NCBI GenBank assembly: GCA_019359635.1
Contig: JAHHGY010000002.1
Coordinates: 1-64,000, forward strand
Direction: 5' to 3'
From: Chroococcus sp. CMT-3BRIN-NPC107
GTDB lineage: Bacteria; Cyanobacteriota; Cyanobacteriia; Cyanobacteriales; Chroococcidiopsidaceae
DNA: 64,000 nt
Part shown: piece after piece, positions 45,078-54,715 of the stretch
How the letters are laid out: each line of letters starts with the position of its first letter
Numbering within the stretch: position 1 is the stretch's first letter
Position numbers and translations under genes: made by a program
The notes under the pieces: generated by a model
What the model was told of the DNA's origin: nothing
What the model saw: only the letters and a program-made list of their open reading frames with translations
Database searches by the model: none

Positions 45078-46376
45078 ATGCTGCAATTATTTGGTTCGGG
45101 ATTGGTTTCTTTATGGTTAGACAAGGCGGGGGTAAAGGTGGCGACGGTCGATCCCTTGGAAGTTTTGGCACTGCAAAGTAGCCCTAGTTTAGTTTTAGCT
45201 CCCGATCGCTCTCCCGTTGCTGCCATAACCGTACAAAATTATTTAAAATCGCTCCAAATGGGAGTTGCTGAGTCTCAAGGCGTGTGGATACAGTCAGGGC
45301 CCGTTTTACTGGCAAATCATCAAGGGACAGTACCAATACCAGCCGCTTCTTTAACTAAAATTGCTACTTCAATAGCTGCTTTAAGCACTTGGGGCGCAAA
45401 TTATCAATTTGACACGACAATTAGTACCAATGGGACGATTTCTAAGGGCGTATTACAGGGAGATTTGATTGTCCAAGGCAATGGCGATCCGTTGTTTGTG
45501 TGGGAAGAAGCCATTGCTCTTGGCAATGCGATTCAATCTATGGGGATCAATCGCGTACAGGGAAACTTGATAATTACAGGCACTTTTGCCATGAATTACA
45601 ACTTCAATCCTGTAAAGTCTGGTGAGTTGTTAAAACAAGCCTTTAATGCTGCTAATTGGTCGAATACGATAGAAAATCAGTATTTAAGTCTACCCCCCAG
45701 TACGCCGCGCCCGCAAATTGTGATTTCGGGTACAGTACAACAATCGCAATTAATAAACCCCAAACAAATATTATTAGTACGCCATCGTTCTTTGCTACTA
45801 TCGCAAATTCTTAAAGAAATGAATGTTTATAGCAATAACGAAATGGCGGAAATGTTGGCTTATTTGCTGGGAGGAGCGCAAGTTGTCCGACAAAAAGCAG
45901 CAACGGCGGCTAACGTCCCATTAGCAGAAATTCAGCTAGTAAATGGTTCGGGATTGGGGGTAGAAAATCGCATTTCCCCTAGGGCGGCGTGTGCAATGTT
46001 AATGAGCATCCAAAAGCGGTTATCGCCTTACCAGCTAACGGTAGCAGACTTGTTTCCAGTATCGGGACGCGATCGCCGAGGTACGCTATTAACTCGCCAA
46101 ATCCCCTTAAATACAGTAATTAAAACGGGTACGCTCAACGATGTTAGTGCTTTAGCGGGAGTAATGCCAACGCGCGATCGCGGTTTAGTTTGGTTTGCGA
46201 TTATAAATCGTGGTTCGGCTATAGGACAATTCCGCGACGAGCAAGATCGATTATTACAGAATCTATTAAAGCAGCTACAAGTTGCCCCAATTGTTCCAGC
46301 AGCGCTAACTCCTCGTCAAGACAATAATCATCCTTTAGGTGCAGCAAGGCGCAATGAAATTATGTACAAAGGCTAA
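45078..46376 (+). CDS. D-alanyl-D-alanine carboxypeptidase/endopeptidase, PBP4 family
   Basis: A 432-residue serine peptidase of family S13 (DacB/PBP4) acting on peptidoglycan cross-links. The active-site motifs are S91-L-T-K94 (SxxK, AASLTKIATS), SNN in YSNNEMAEML (SxN) and KTG in IKTGTLNDVSA. LFPVSGRDRRGTL is another family mark. The N-terminus is hydrophobic (MLQLFGSGLVSLWL) but not a classic signal peptide, so export may use this as an anchor. The gene is divergent from plsX, and its last 4 bp overlap the convergent lptC gene. Confidence 0.93.
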   Translation: MLQLFGSGLVSLWLDKAGVKVATVDPLEVLALQSSPSLVLAPDRSPVAAITVQNYLKSLQMGVAESQGVWIQSGPVLLANHQGTVPIPAASLTKIATSIAALSTWGANYQFDTTISTNGTISKGVLQGDLIVQGNGDPLFVWEEAIALGNAIQSMGINRVQGNLIITGTFAMNYNFNPVKSGELLKQAFNAANWSNTIENQYLSLPPSTPRPQIVISGTVQQSQLINPKQILLVRHRSLLLSQILKEMNVYSNNEMAEMLAYLLGGAQVVRQKAATAANVPLAEIQLVNGSGLGVENRISPRAACAMLMSIQKRLSPYQLTVADLFPVSGRDRRGTLLTRQIPLNTVIKTGTLNDVSALAGVMPTRDRGLVWFAIINRGSAIGQFRDEQDRLLQNLLKQLQVAPIVPAALTPRQDNNHPLGAARRNEIMYKG

Positions 46377-47518
46377 GGAATAAATGTAGTCACAACTCGT
46401 CCGCCACTAACAGTAATATTTTGCTCTTGCAACTTGCCTACAGCTTTTTGCCCTGTAAAATTGACTGGCGGCTCTAATTGACGATAAACTACGCTTCCTT
46501 CCCCTTCTACTAACTGCGTTGGCAAATACCAAGTTAGCTTTTGAGCATTAAGAGATTGCTGGCGCTGTCCCTTAGCGAACACATTACCCATTAAATGCAC
46601 AATTTCATTGCCTAAATTCATTCTTCCTTGGTTAGCCGTTACCGTTAGTTGCTCTTGGCGATGAACAACTTTTACAGGCTGATTTGATGTAACAACTTGA
46701 GCGTTTAAATCCCAAGTTAAAGAATTGCTGTCTATCTGTAGCGGTGGCTGGGTTGTAACTATTTGAGCCTTGGGTTCAAGCGTCAGAACTTTAGTTTTTA
46801 AGTTGACATTTGCACCGTTTGCTGTAGCGCGATCGCTAATTGTTTTACCTTTATAGCGATCGATGGCTATGGCGCGATCGCCAATTAAGGTTTGCTTCTT
46901 GACTTCCCAAATTAAATGAGTAGTTCGCATTTGCAAGGCGGGTTCGGTTGCTTGGGCGATTACTTTACCTTGCAAATCTACTCGCGCCGAGCGGCTATTG
47001 ACTCTTGCTTCCTCGGCTGTAGCTTGAATTTGCTGGTAAGTTCCCCTAATTTGCTTGCGAACAATCAACAAGTCTTCTTTCGGTCGCCACTCTAATTCAT
47101 TACCGCGCAAGACTACGCCGTTAACCGTATCTGTGGCAACAATTTTACCCGTCAAAAACAACTGTTTGCCGTTCTGCTCTATTTGAGCTTGTTGGGCGCT
47201 AATTTTATAAACTACTTTGCCATCGATAAACAATTCTCCCGATGGCTTCTGCACTTGAGCAAGTTTTTGTTCTCGGCTATAACTTGCTTGTTTGCCTTGA
47301 ACTTTCCAAACGGGTCTTCCTTGTTCGTCGGCTTGTTCTAAAGTGACATCGTTAAAAGTAAGTTCGTTTTTAGTTGTAGGGCTAGATGAGGGACTTGGTG
47401 AAACTTGTTTGTGAGAATTTTGACCCGCACAGCCAAATACGCCTAATACTAACCCTACGCTTATTAGGGGCGCAGCTAAGAGTCGCCATTTAATTGATGG
47501 AAGACAATTAAAATTCAT
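46373..47518 (-). CDS. LptC-like LPS-export periplasmic lipoprotein
   Basis: LptC links the inner-membrane LPS ABC transporter to the LptA bridge. The 381-residue protein has a lipobox (LGVFGCAGQ) after a hydrophobic segment at ~14-28, then repeated beta-strand units of the LptA/LptC/OstA type (ERPVWKVQGKQASYSREQK-like N-terminal part, with EWRPKEDLLIVRKQIRGTY and NLGNEIVHLMGNVFAKG later). It is about twice the E. coli LptC length, as usual in cyanobacteria, and looks like LptC fused to further jelly-roll repeats. The NYN gene ends 17 bp upstream of its start, so the two may share a transcript. Confidence 0.88.
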   Translation of the reverse strand: MNFNCLPSIKWRLLAAPLISVGLVLGVFGCAGQNSHKQVSPSPSSSPTTKNELTFNDVTLEQADEQGRPVWKVQGKQASYSREQKLAQVQKPSGELFIDGKVVYKISAQQAQIEQNGKQLFLTGKIVATDTVNGVVLRGNELEWRPKEDLLIVRKQIRGTYQQIQATAEEARVNSRSARVDLQGKVIAQATEPALQMRTTHLIWEVKKQTLIGDRAIAIDRYKGKTISDRATANGANVNLKTKVLTLEPKAQIVTTQPPLQIDSNSLTWDLNAQVVTSNQPVKVVHRQEQLTVTANQGRMNLGNEIVHLMGNVFAKGQRQQSLNAQKLTWYLPTQLVEGEGSVVYRQLEPPVNFTGQKAVGKLQEQNITVSGGRVVTTFIP

Positions 47519-47535
47519 GCTTGACTTTCTTGGCT

Positions 47536-48174
47536 CTAGTCATCGGATGACTTGATAATGTCTAAAGTTCCATCATCGGGCTGTTCCATCAATCCTAGAG
47601 TAGATAAAGGACGATAGGCATAATTTGTAGGGCGCGATGTCTTTTGGATGTCTTCTTTAATTTGTTCTAAGTCGATATAGCGATCGCTTACATTTATCAA
47701 ACTATCGCTAGTCATGGCTCGTAAACTGACTACTTCTACTCTCACGCCATGATAGCTTACAGCGTTTACTGCATAAGCCAAATCTCCATCGCCGCTAACC
47801 AATACTGCTGTATCGTAAGAATCTACTAGCGCCATCATATCTACAGCTATTTCTACATCTAGGTTGGCTTTTTTCGAGCCATCGGGTAGCTGTACTAAAT
47901 CTTTAGCAATTACCCTATAACCATTACGCCGCATCCACAATAAAAACCCTTGCTGTTTTTCGTTAGTTCTATCTACGCCAGTATAAAAAAACGAACGCAG
48001 CAATCTCGAACCACCCGTTAGCCTGCACAATAGTTTTGTATAGTCAATCTCAATCCCTAATTGCAAAGCGGCGTAAAACAAATTTGAGCCATCAATAAAA
48101 ATGGCTACACGCCCTCTATTTTCTAAAACTTGTTCTGGGGTGAAAATTGGACTTTTATCAAAGTTATTTAACAT
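47536..48174 (-). CDS. NYN domain (LabA-like) protein
   Basis: A 212-residue protein with a PIN-like NYN nuclease domain. The acidic residues are in RVAIFIDGSNLFYAAL (~23-38), NLDVEIAVDMMALVDSYD and VLVSGDGDLAYAVNAV, with SYHGVRVEVV later; this is the LabA/DUF88 pattern. LabA-type proteins affect circadian output in Synechococcus, but this may be any of several paralogues, and the RNA-cleaving activity is inferred from fold. It is 17 bp upstream of lptC on the same strand. Confidence 0.9.
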   Translation of the reverse strand: MLNNFDKSPIFTPEQVLENRGRVAIFIDGSNLFYAALQLGIEIDYTKLLCRLTGGSRLLRSFFYTGVDRTNEKQQGFLLWMRRNGYRVIAKDLVQLPDGSKKANLDVEIAVDMMALVDSYDTAVLVSGDGDLAYAVNAVSYHGVRVEVVSLRAMTSDSLINVSDRYIDLEQIKEDIQKTSRPTNYAYRPLSTLGLMEQPDDGTLDIIKSSDD

Positions 48175-48302
48175 TGTTTATGCCTCAGTTTTTATCAAAA
48201 AATAATTAATGTTTTATATTATATTATTTATTTTCTTAGCAGTTTAAATACCTATAGAGTAGCATTAAAAACCTGCGCTCAAGTATGAATGTACAATTGA
48301 CA

Positions 48303-49904
48303 CTAAATTACTTTATTTAGTTCTAGACTTTTAAATATAGGTTGAGGATCTCCCAGTTTTTGCTGGCAACTTAGTATCCCCCACCTACCATGAATAGAGA
48401 AAGGTGCAGTAACAACAACGTCATTTTTATCATTAAAATTTGTTTCAAAACCTAATTGATGATAAATATCATTAGCAATGTTGGGAATAATTGGTGATAG
48501 TAAATAAGCTGCTAATCTTACTGATTCTAAAACAGAATACAATACTTGTTCTAATTCCTGATTTTTGCCTTCTTTATACAAAGTCCAAGGCTCTCGGTCA
48601 TTAATAAGCTGATTGCCAGTTCTAGCTAAGTTTAATATTAATTCACAAGCTTGGCTAAAAGCTAAGTTTTCATAGGCTGCGGCAACTTCTGCTCCCAAAC
48701 TCATTCCAGCAATTTTTAATGGATTATCGTCAGCTATAGTTTCGTTAGTAAGATTCGGCACATTAGTATAGCCATACTTTAGAGCCATTTTTGAAGTGCG
48801 GTTTAATAAATTACCCAAATTTTTAGCCAAGTCAGCGTTTACCGTTTCAATAAACCGAGTTTCGCTAAAGTCTCCATCTCTACCAAATTCAATTGCTTTA
48901 ATAAAGTAATAACGTACAGAATCCGAGCCATACTTCTCTACTAAAGCAACGGGATCTAAAGTATTTCCCAAAGTTTTGCCCATTTTTTGGTTGTCTTTGG
49001 TCAAAAACCCATGTCCAAATACTAATTTAGGCAACTCTAACTCTGCGGACATTAACATTGCTGGCCAATAAATAGCATGAAAGCGTAATATATCCTTACC
49101 AATTAAATGCAGATTTATGGGCCACCATTTGGCTAAAGCATTTGCTAAATTTGGTTCCTCGTCAGGTTCAAGTAACGCCGTTATGTAGCCAAGCAGTGCA
49201 TCGAACCAAACATATAGCGTATGACTAGGATCTATAGGTACAGGAAAGCCCCAATCTAGATTTACCCGCGAAATTGAAAAGTCTTGCAATCCTTGGGCGA
49301 CAAAGTTTAAAACTTCATTACGACGGCTTAGAGGTGCGATAAAGTTGGGGTTTTCTTGATAAAATGCCTCAAGCTGGCTTTGGTAATTGGACAAGCGAAA
49401 AAAGTAATTTTCTTCATCTCGCCACTCGGCTTGTTTATTGGTGTGAATGCTGCAAAAAAAATCGCTTAATAGTTCTCTTTCTTCTTTAAATTCTTCGCAA
49501 GCAACGCAATACCAACCTTTTTGTTGACTTTTATAAATATCGCCTTTATCCCACACTCGCCCAAAAAATTCTTTGACGATTTTTTCGTGATTGGTGGCAG
49601 TAGTGCGGCTAAAGCGATCGTATTGTATATTTAGCTGCTGCCATAAAGCCACAAAGCTACTAGAAATTTCATCGGAGTAAATTTGCGGTGACTTGTGTTT
49701 GCTTTCGGCGGCGCGTTGAATTTTTTGCCCGTGTTCGTCAGTACCAGTAATAAACAATACATATTTTCCACGCATTCTTTCAAATCGTGCCAAAATATCG
49801 GCAGCGATTGTAGGGTAAGCGCTGCCTACATGAGGCAAATCGTTTACATAGTAAAGTGGTGTTGTTACAGCAAAGGTTTCTTGCCTTTGGCTAGAAAAAT
49901 TCAT
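48303..49904 (-). CDS. metG: Methionyl-tRNA synthetase
   Basis: Charges tRNA-Met. The 533-residue enzyme has the HIGH-type motif in LPHVGSAYPTIAADILAR (HVGS), the zinc-knuckle cysteines CVACEEFKEERELL and FCSIH, the KMSKS-type KMGKTLGN, then the anticodon-binding helical domain. It lacks a C-terminal Trbp111-like extension, normal for this short bacterial type. The start MNFSSQRQETFAVTTPLYYV is the only reasonable one. It is preceded by an AT-rich 439-bp gap and followed by the NYN gene, with 128 bp between them. Confidence 0.97.
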   Translation of the reverse strand: MNFSSQRQETFAVTTPLYYVNDLPHVGSAYPTIAADILARFERMRGKYVLFITGTDEHGQKIQRAAESKHKSPQIYSDEISSSFVALWQQLNIQYDRFSRTTATNHEKIVKEFFGRVWDKGDIYKSQQKGWYCVACEEFKEERELLSDFFCSIHTNKQAEWRDEENYFFRLSNYQSQLEAFYQENPNFIAPLSRRNEVLNFVAQGLQDFSISRVNLDWGFPVPIDPSHTLYVWFDALLGYITALLEPDEEPNLANALAKWWPINLHLIGKDILRFHAIYWPAMLMSAELELPKLVFGHGFLTKDNQKMGKTLGNTLDPVALVEKYGSDSVRYYFIKAIEFGRDGDFSETRFIETVNADLAKNLGNLLNRTSKMALKYGYTNVPNLTNETIADDNPLKIAGMSLGAEVAAAYENLAFSQACELILNLARTGNQLINDREPWTLYKEGKNQELEQVLYSVLESVRLAAYLLSPIIPNIANDIYHQLGFETNFNDKNDVVVTAPFSIHGRWGILSCQQKLGDPQPIFKSLELNKVI

Positions 49905-50343
49905 GAAATTTTAATAAAAATTAAAAGCTTTTTAATATCATAGATCACAATAGGTATATATATATTTTTGTTAACTTCTGTAAAAATAATGAACAATATC
50001 ACTTAATCAAATCAGACAATAACTTTTACGATACACGCAATTGAGCCATTTACACCCCAATACTGTTCGGTTAAGGTTTGTAATTGCCAATGTTCTGGAC
50101 AAAACCACGAGAATAGTAGCCTTTCAGCATCTGACAAGTCTCAGTTTTTAGTTATCCGAACCGTATTGATTTACACCCTAAGATACTTTTATTGATAGTA
50201 TTAAAAAATATAAACTTTTTGAGAAGTCATCAAATATACGTGCAGAGTAGCGATTAGACACAAAGCATCTCCCATTAGGTAGATATTCAAATTGATTATT
50301 TACGAAAATAGTATTTATATTAACGAACCAATATTGGCAGCGC
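49905..50343. other. 439-bp intergenic region with a possible decayed coding remnant
   Basis: Divergent gap between metG and the acyltransferase gene. On the minus strand, 50012-50139 reads as two coding-looking pieces, LSDAERLLFSWF and CPEHWQLQTLTEQYWGV, in frames one base apart; neither has a start. It may be a gene remnant or chance. Promoters for both flanking genes should lie here, but none stood out. Confidence 0.35.
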
Positions 50344-51093
50344 ATGAACAATGCAAATAGTTCTCAACAAATTTCTCATGGCTTCATAACAGCTACAGGC
50401 ACAAAAATATTTCGTTATTACGAAGATCGCACTCCCCAAAATAGTCCTGTACTTGTAGTGAGCAATCACCGCAGTTTTATGGATGCACCAATTTTAATGG
50501 CAGCCATAGAAAAACCAATTCGTTTTGCTTGTCATCATTACATGGGGCAAGTGCCAATAATGCGAGAAATTGTTACAGGATTGGGGTGTTTTCCGTTGGA
50601 TGCCGCACCCTCAAGCCAGAAGGGATTTTTTCAACAAGCTTTGCAATTATTGCAAGAAAATCAAGCGGTGGGTATATTTCCTGAAGGTACAAAACCGATG
50701 GTAGATTTTACGGAGCCAAATGGTATTAATGACTTTCAACGTGGATTTGCTCATTTGGCATTACGTGCCGATACAGGAAGCGATAAAGTAAAGCCAGTAA
50801 AAGACTTAGTTATTCTACCCGTAGCGATCGCCTCGATTGAGGAAACGGTTAATTCCGCAGTTCCCTTACGATTACTAAGCTTGTTCGATCCAACAGAACC
50901 TTTATTTAATCAAAATGGTTGGCATCCACTGGTTATATATCGTCGAGTTGCAGTTTTAATCGGTCGTCCTTATCGAATTACATCATTTATGCGGCAACAA
51001 TACCAAGGTAAACAAGCAAAAACTGTAGTGGCAGATGTAACTAATTATTGTCAAGCAGAGATTGTCGAACTTTTACGCCAAGGGTGTTATTAA
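50344..51093 (+). CDS. PlsC-type acyltransferase
   Basis: A 249-residue acyltransferase with motif I SNHRSFMDAP (H-x4-D), motif II GLGCFPLD, and motif III IFPEGTKPM, then ILPVAIASIE (motif IV). The loop after FPEGT (VDFTEPNGINDFQRGFAHLAL) is long for PlsC. It is followed after 100 bp by an alpha/beta hydrolase of the phytyl-ester-synthase type. In plant PES1/PES2 these two domain types are fused, so an ester-forming lipid role is possible (inference). It is clearly separate from the operon plsC at 41.2 kb, suggesting a specialised acyl acceptor. Confidence 0.9.
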   Translation: MNNANSSQQISHGFITATGTKIFRYYEDRTPQNSPVLVVSNHRSFMDAPILMAAIEKPIRFACHHYMGQVPIMREIVTGLGCFPLDAAPSSQKGFFQQALQLLQENQAVGIFPEGTKPMVDFTEPNGINDFQRGFAHLALRADTGSDKVKPVKDLVILPVAIASIEETVNSAVPLRLLSLFDPTEPLFNQNGWHPLVIYRRVAVLIGRPYRITSFMRQQYQGKQAKTVVADVTNYCQAEIVELLRQGCY

Positions 51094-51193
51094 ATAGTTG
51101 GCACTCAAAACTTGTTCTGCGCTAACCACTCTCAAAGACTGGTAACTTAGAAATATTATATCCGTTGGAATTTTAATAATTAAAGTTAAGAAG

Positions 51194-52045
51194 ATGCCAA
51201 AACTTGCAAGCCAACCTTGTTTTCTCACTCCCGAACGGCTACAGCCAGAGTATCCGCTATTTGTATTTTTGCCAGGGATGGATGGAACGGGACAACTTTT
51301 GAGGACGCAAACGGCTGGCTTAGAAGTTGCTTTTGATGTGAGGTGCTTGATGATTCCGCCCGACGATTTGACTAGCTGGGATGTTTTGAGCGATCGCGTT
51401 ATAAACCTAATTGAAGACGAGCTAAAAATCAATCCCCACCGATTAGTTTACTTGTGTGGCGAGTCTTTTGGGGGAGCATTAGCAATAAAAGTTGCCCTCA
51501 AAGTACCTCAATTATTTAACAGAATTATTTTAGTTAACCCAGCTTCAGCGCTTCATCGTCGCCCTTGGCTAAAGTGGGCATCGGGGCTAGTTTATTTAGT
51601 ACCATCTTGTTTTTTTGAATTCAGTGCTTTGGGATTGTTGCCGTTTTTGGCTTCGTTGGAGCTAGTTGAGCGCAATATTCGCCAGGAGTTGCTAAAAACT
51701 ATGCGTTTAGTACCACCGCAAACAGTTCTTTGGCGCTTGTCGCTGATTAAAGAGTTTGATGTTGACGCGCCGCAATTGCAAGGCATTACTCAGCCCGTAT
51801 TGTTATTGGCTAGTGCCTTAGATCGGTTGTTGCCTTCGGTGACAGAGGCAAGATATTTAGTCAAAAACTTACCAAAGGCTAAAATGGTAGTGCTACCTTA
51901 TAGCGGTCATGCTTGCTTAGTAGAATCTGCCGTTAATCTCTACGAAATTATGCAAGAGGAAACCTTTTTAGATTTTAGTACCAAGACGGCGATGGATAAA
52001 AAGGAAAATGCGATCGCTTTATCACAGAGCGATCGCCAAGATTAA
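51194..52045 (+). CDS. Alpha/beta hydrolase, phytyl ester synthase-like
   Basis: A 283-residue alpha/beta hydrolase. The oxyanion region is PLFVFLPGMDGTGQLL, then FDVRCLMIPPDDLTSWDVL, the nucleophile Ser in CGESFGGALAIKVAL, an acidic residue in LASALDRLLPSVTEA, and the catalytic His in YSGHACLVESAVNLYEI. FLPGxDG, FDVRCL and ESFGG strongly recall the N-terminal half of plant PES/ELT-family proteins. The C-terminal ~25 residues are polar. It lies 100 bp downstream of the PlsC-type acyltransferase, probably co-transcribed. Substrate not proven. Confidence 0.88.
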   Translation: MPKLASQPCFLTPERLQPEYPLFVFLPGMDGTGQLLRTQTAGLEVAFDVRCLMIPPDDLTSWDVLSDRVINLIEDELKINPHRLVYLCGESFGGALAIKVALKVPQLFNRIILVNPASALHRRPWLKWASGLVYLVPSCFFEFSALGLLPFLASLELVERNIRQELLKTMRLVPPQTVLWRLSLIKEFDVDAPQLQGITQPVLLLASALDRLLPSVTEARYLVKNLPKAKMVVLPYSGHACLVESAVNLYEIMQEETFLDFSTKTAMDKKENAIALSQSDRQD

Positions 52046-52052
52046 GCTACCA

Positions 52053-53339
52053 TTAGCCATTGAGATAATAATCTCGCGTACCTTTAGCATCGATAGCTTC
52101 TCCCAAACGATTTAAGCCATGCACGTAAGCGGCGGTACGCAGAGATATTGCTTGTTGCTGGGTGATTTCCCAAATGTGCTTAGTTTCCTCTACCATTTTT
52201 TGCTTGAGGCGTTGATTGACTTCTTCCAGCGTCCAATAAAGCCCGCTCCGATTTTGCACCCATTCAAAATAGCTCACAGTTACACCGCCAGCGTTAACTA
52301 AAATATCAGGAACTACATAAATTTCTTTGGCATCTAGTATTTTGTCGGCAGCAGAATTAATTGGACCATTGGCAACTTCAAAAATCAATTTGGCTTTAAT
52401 ATCATCAGCATTTGCTTCAGTAATTTGATTTTCTAAAGCGGCAGGAATCAATATATCTACATCTAAGGTCAAAAGTTCTTGATTGCTTAAAATCTCATGG
52501 TCAACGATGTTACAAACCGTACCTCGACAATAAATTGCTTTCATACCCCGATGAGCTTCTTTATATTGCCGAATGCTCGGAATATCTAAGCCATTTTTAG
52601 TATAAATCCCACCTTGAGAATCGCTAACGGCAACTACTTTATAACCAGCTTTAAATAATAGTTCTGCAAGGTGCGCCCCAGCATTACCAAAGCCTTGAAC
52701 GGCAACGGTAGTATCTTGAGGAGAAGATGGAAATAGTTGCTTGATGGTTTCAATCACATAATACGCCCCGGTTGCGGTGGCGGTATCTCTGCCCAAACTA
52801 CCACCCATAGTAACGGGTTTTCCGGTGACAACCGCCGGGGTAATTTGCCGCCGAATAATGCTGTATTGATCCATCATCCAGCCCATAATCATTGGGTTTG
52901 TATAAACGTCGGGGGCGGGAATATCGATGTCTGGGCCGATAAAATCAGCGATCGCATCTACATAGCCTCTACTTAAACGTTCTAGTTCCATTTTTGACAA
53001 TTCTTTGGGATTAAGAGCGATCCCACCTTTTGCGCCACCAAAAGGTAAATTGAGGACTGCACATTTAAAAGTCATCCAAAACGCCAAAGATTGCACTTCT
53101 TCTAAGGTGACGTTGGGATGAAAGCGAATGCCTCCTTTTGTGGGCCCTCGCGTGTCATCGTAGCGTACCCGATAGCCTTGAAAAATGCGTAAAGAACCGT
53201 TATCCATCCTTACAGGAATTGATACTGTTAAGCTGGCTTTAGGAAACTTTAAGTGTTCGATGGCATCTTCAGAAATTGTGATATATTTTAATGCTTGTTC
53301 TAGTCGTTGTTTGGCATCAGAAAATAGTGATTCTGACAT
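52053..53339 (-). CDS. gdhA: Glutamate dehydrogenase
   Basis: A Glu/Leu/Phe/Val dehydrogenase interconverting 2-oxoglutarate, ammonium and glutamate. The 428-residue protein starts at the ATG 53337-53339 (MSESLFSDAKQRLEQAL); an earlier ATG at 53366 would add nine unlikely residues. Active-site parts are RVRYDDTRGPTKGGIRFHP, then LPFGGAKGGIALNPKELS with the catalytic Lys, and DIPAPDVYTNPMIMGWM. The Rossmann motif is VAVQGFGNAGAHLAELL. The sequence resembles the hexameric ~420-430-residue type. Whether it prefers NAD or NADP is not visible. It ends 7 bp from the convergent alpha/beta hydrolase stop. Confidence 0.94.
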   Translation of the reverse strand: MSESLFSDAKQRLEQALKYITISEDAIEHLKFPKASLTVSIPVRMDNGSLRIFQGYRVRYDDTRGPTKGGIRFHPNVTLEEVQSLAFWMTFKCAVLNLPFGGAKGGIALNPKELSKMELERLSRGYVDAIADFIGPDIDIPAPDVYTNPMIMGWMMDQYSIIRRQITPAVVTGKPVTMGGSLGRDTATATGAYYVIETIKQLFPSSPQDTTVAVQGFGNAGAHLAELLFKAGYKVVAVSDSQGGIYTKNGLDIPSIRQYKEAHRGMKAIYCRGTVCNIVDHEILSNQELLTLDVDILIPAALENQITEANADDIKAKLIFEVANGPINSAADKILDAKEIYVVPDILVNAGGVTVSYFEWVQNRSGLYWTLEEVNQRLKQKMVEETKHIWEITQQQAISLRTAAYVHGLNRLGEAIDAKGTRDYYLNG

Positions 53340-53366
53340 AGTTTTAGTAGTTAAATAACCATTCAA

Positions 53367-53931
53367 ACTTAACAGAATTTAAGAAAATAATTAATATATA
53401 AGTTTTTAGACAAAATTAGTATTTAGAAGTTGTTTATGCAGTAGAAATATCGCCAACTATATTAGCTTCAAAAAACACCGTATAACCTAAACAAAAAGGT
53501 ACTGCTTTAACTTCCTTGCAACTACTCAACTAGCATGACTGAGGTGCGGTTTGTAGCGGTGGCTTCTGGTTAGTGCAACATTGTGGCAAATATCTATGTT
53601 TTTGCAACTTCTTAGAATTTGCTAGGTTTTTTGCTAAATTGGCGGCAATTTTTGGCATTTTGGATTACTACACGCAAATTAATCTCAAGCTGTTGAAGGT
53701 GGAGTATAAATACAGCTTTAGTTGAACCTCAAAAATATAAATTTGCTTTTTATCATTTTAAAGCAACCATAAATAGCAAAGTTCATTTAAAACTAACTTT
53801 ATGTGAAAACATATACTTGTTACAATATCAATCCGTTTCTATTTTAAGGAAAAAACAACAACGGTATTTTGTGTAACAGTTTAGATTTGGCTTTAGTTAT
53901 AGGCTGTGAATAGTTCGTAGAGGACAGCGCC
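53367..53931. other. 565-bp divergent intergenic region
   Basis: Between gdhA (minus) and the SDR gene (plus). No coding frame. A small palindrome TATGT-GAAA-ACATA (53800-53813) is followed by TTGTTACAAT (53818-53827), which contains a TACAAT -10-like box. This is a plausible promoter and operator for the SDR-ABC block, but is weak evidence. No known riboswitch pattern was recognised. Confidence 0.4.
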
Positions 53932-54693
53932 GTGAGATTAAAAGGCAAGGTCAGTTTAATTACAGGCGCGGGTTCAGGCATTGGCAGAGCAACGGCATTA
54001 TTATTTGCGCGAGAAGGTGCTTTGGTAGTGGCGGCCGATCGAGATGCACAGCAGGCGGAAAAAACCCAAAAGCTGATTGAACAGGAAGGCGGGCAGTGTG
54101 AGGCAAAATGTATTGATGTTAGTCAAGAAGAACAAGTAGCAGCAGTAATCGCTACTGTCGTCAAAACTTGGGGTCAATTAGATGTTTTATGCAACAATGC
54201 GGGAATTTCTTTACTTAAACCCGTGACGACGACAACGGAAGCGGAATGGGACAAAGTTTTTAATGTCAACCTCAAAGGCGTATTTTTTGGCTGCAAACAC
54301 GCAATTCCGCAAATGGCAAAACAAGGAAATGGCGCGATCGTTAATACAGCTTCGGAACTTGCAATTGTCGCTCAACCGCTTTACGGCGCTTACTGTGCAA
54401 CTAAAGCGGGAGTACTAGCTTTAACGCGGGTTTTGGCTTTAGAGTGGGCGGCTAAAGGTATTCAAATTAATGCCGTTTGTCCGGGTCCAATTGCTACACC
54501 GATGTTGCAGGCAGAGTTTGACCTAGCAGACGATCCAATAAATGAGGAAAAGCTGGCAATTAAATCTATTCCGGCGGGGCGCTTGGGTACGCCCGAAGAT
54601 ATTGCCAAAGTAGCTTTATTTTTGGCTAGTGAAGATGCTCAGTTTGTACATGGCGCAGCTATTGTAGCCGATGGTGGCAAAACTATTTTCTAA
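53932..54693 (+). CDS. Short-chain dehydrogenase/reductase
   Basis: A 253-residue classical SDR, an NAD(P)-dependent oxidoreductase. The cofactor motif is TGAGSGIG (residues ~11-18), with Asp in AADRDAQQ after strand 2 suggesting NAD preference. NNAGISL (~88-94) and the catalytic Y-x3-K in YGAYCATKAGVLAL are present; the active-site Ser region reads VNTASELAIV. The C-terminal ADGGKTIF is typical. The start is GTG at 53932. The next gene's start lies 22 bp beyond this stop (54716), or overlaps if the earlier ATG is used. It is the first gene of the ABC/desaturase block, so its substrate is probably the compound taken up or a derivative. Confidence 0.92.
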   Translation: MRLKGKVSLITGAGSGIGRATALLFAREGALVVAADRDAQQAEKTQKLIEQEGGQCEAKCIDVSQEEQVAAVIATVVKTWGQLDVLCNNAGISLLKPVTTTTEAEWDKVFNVNLKGVFFGCKHAIPQMAKQGNGAIVNTASELAIVAQPLYGAYCATKAGVLALTRVLALEWAAKGIQINAVCPGPIATPMLQAEFDLADDPINEEKLAIKSIPAGRLGTPEDIAKVALFLASEDAQFVHGAAIVADGGKTIF

Positions 54694-54715
54694 AAAGTTA
54701 TTGGGGATGGTAAGT

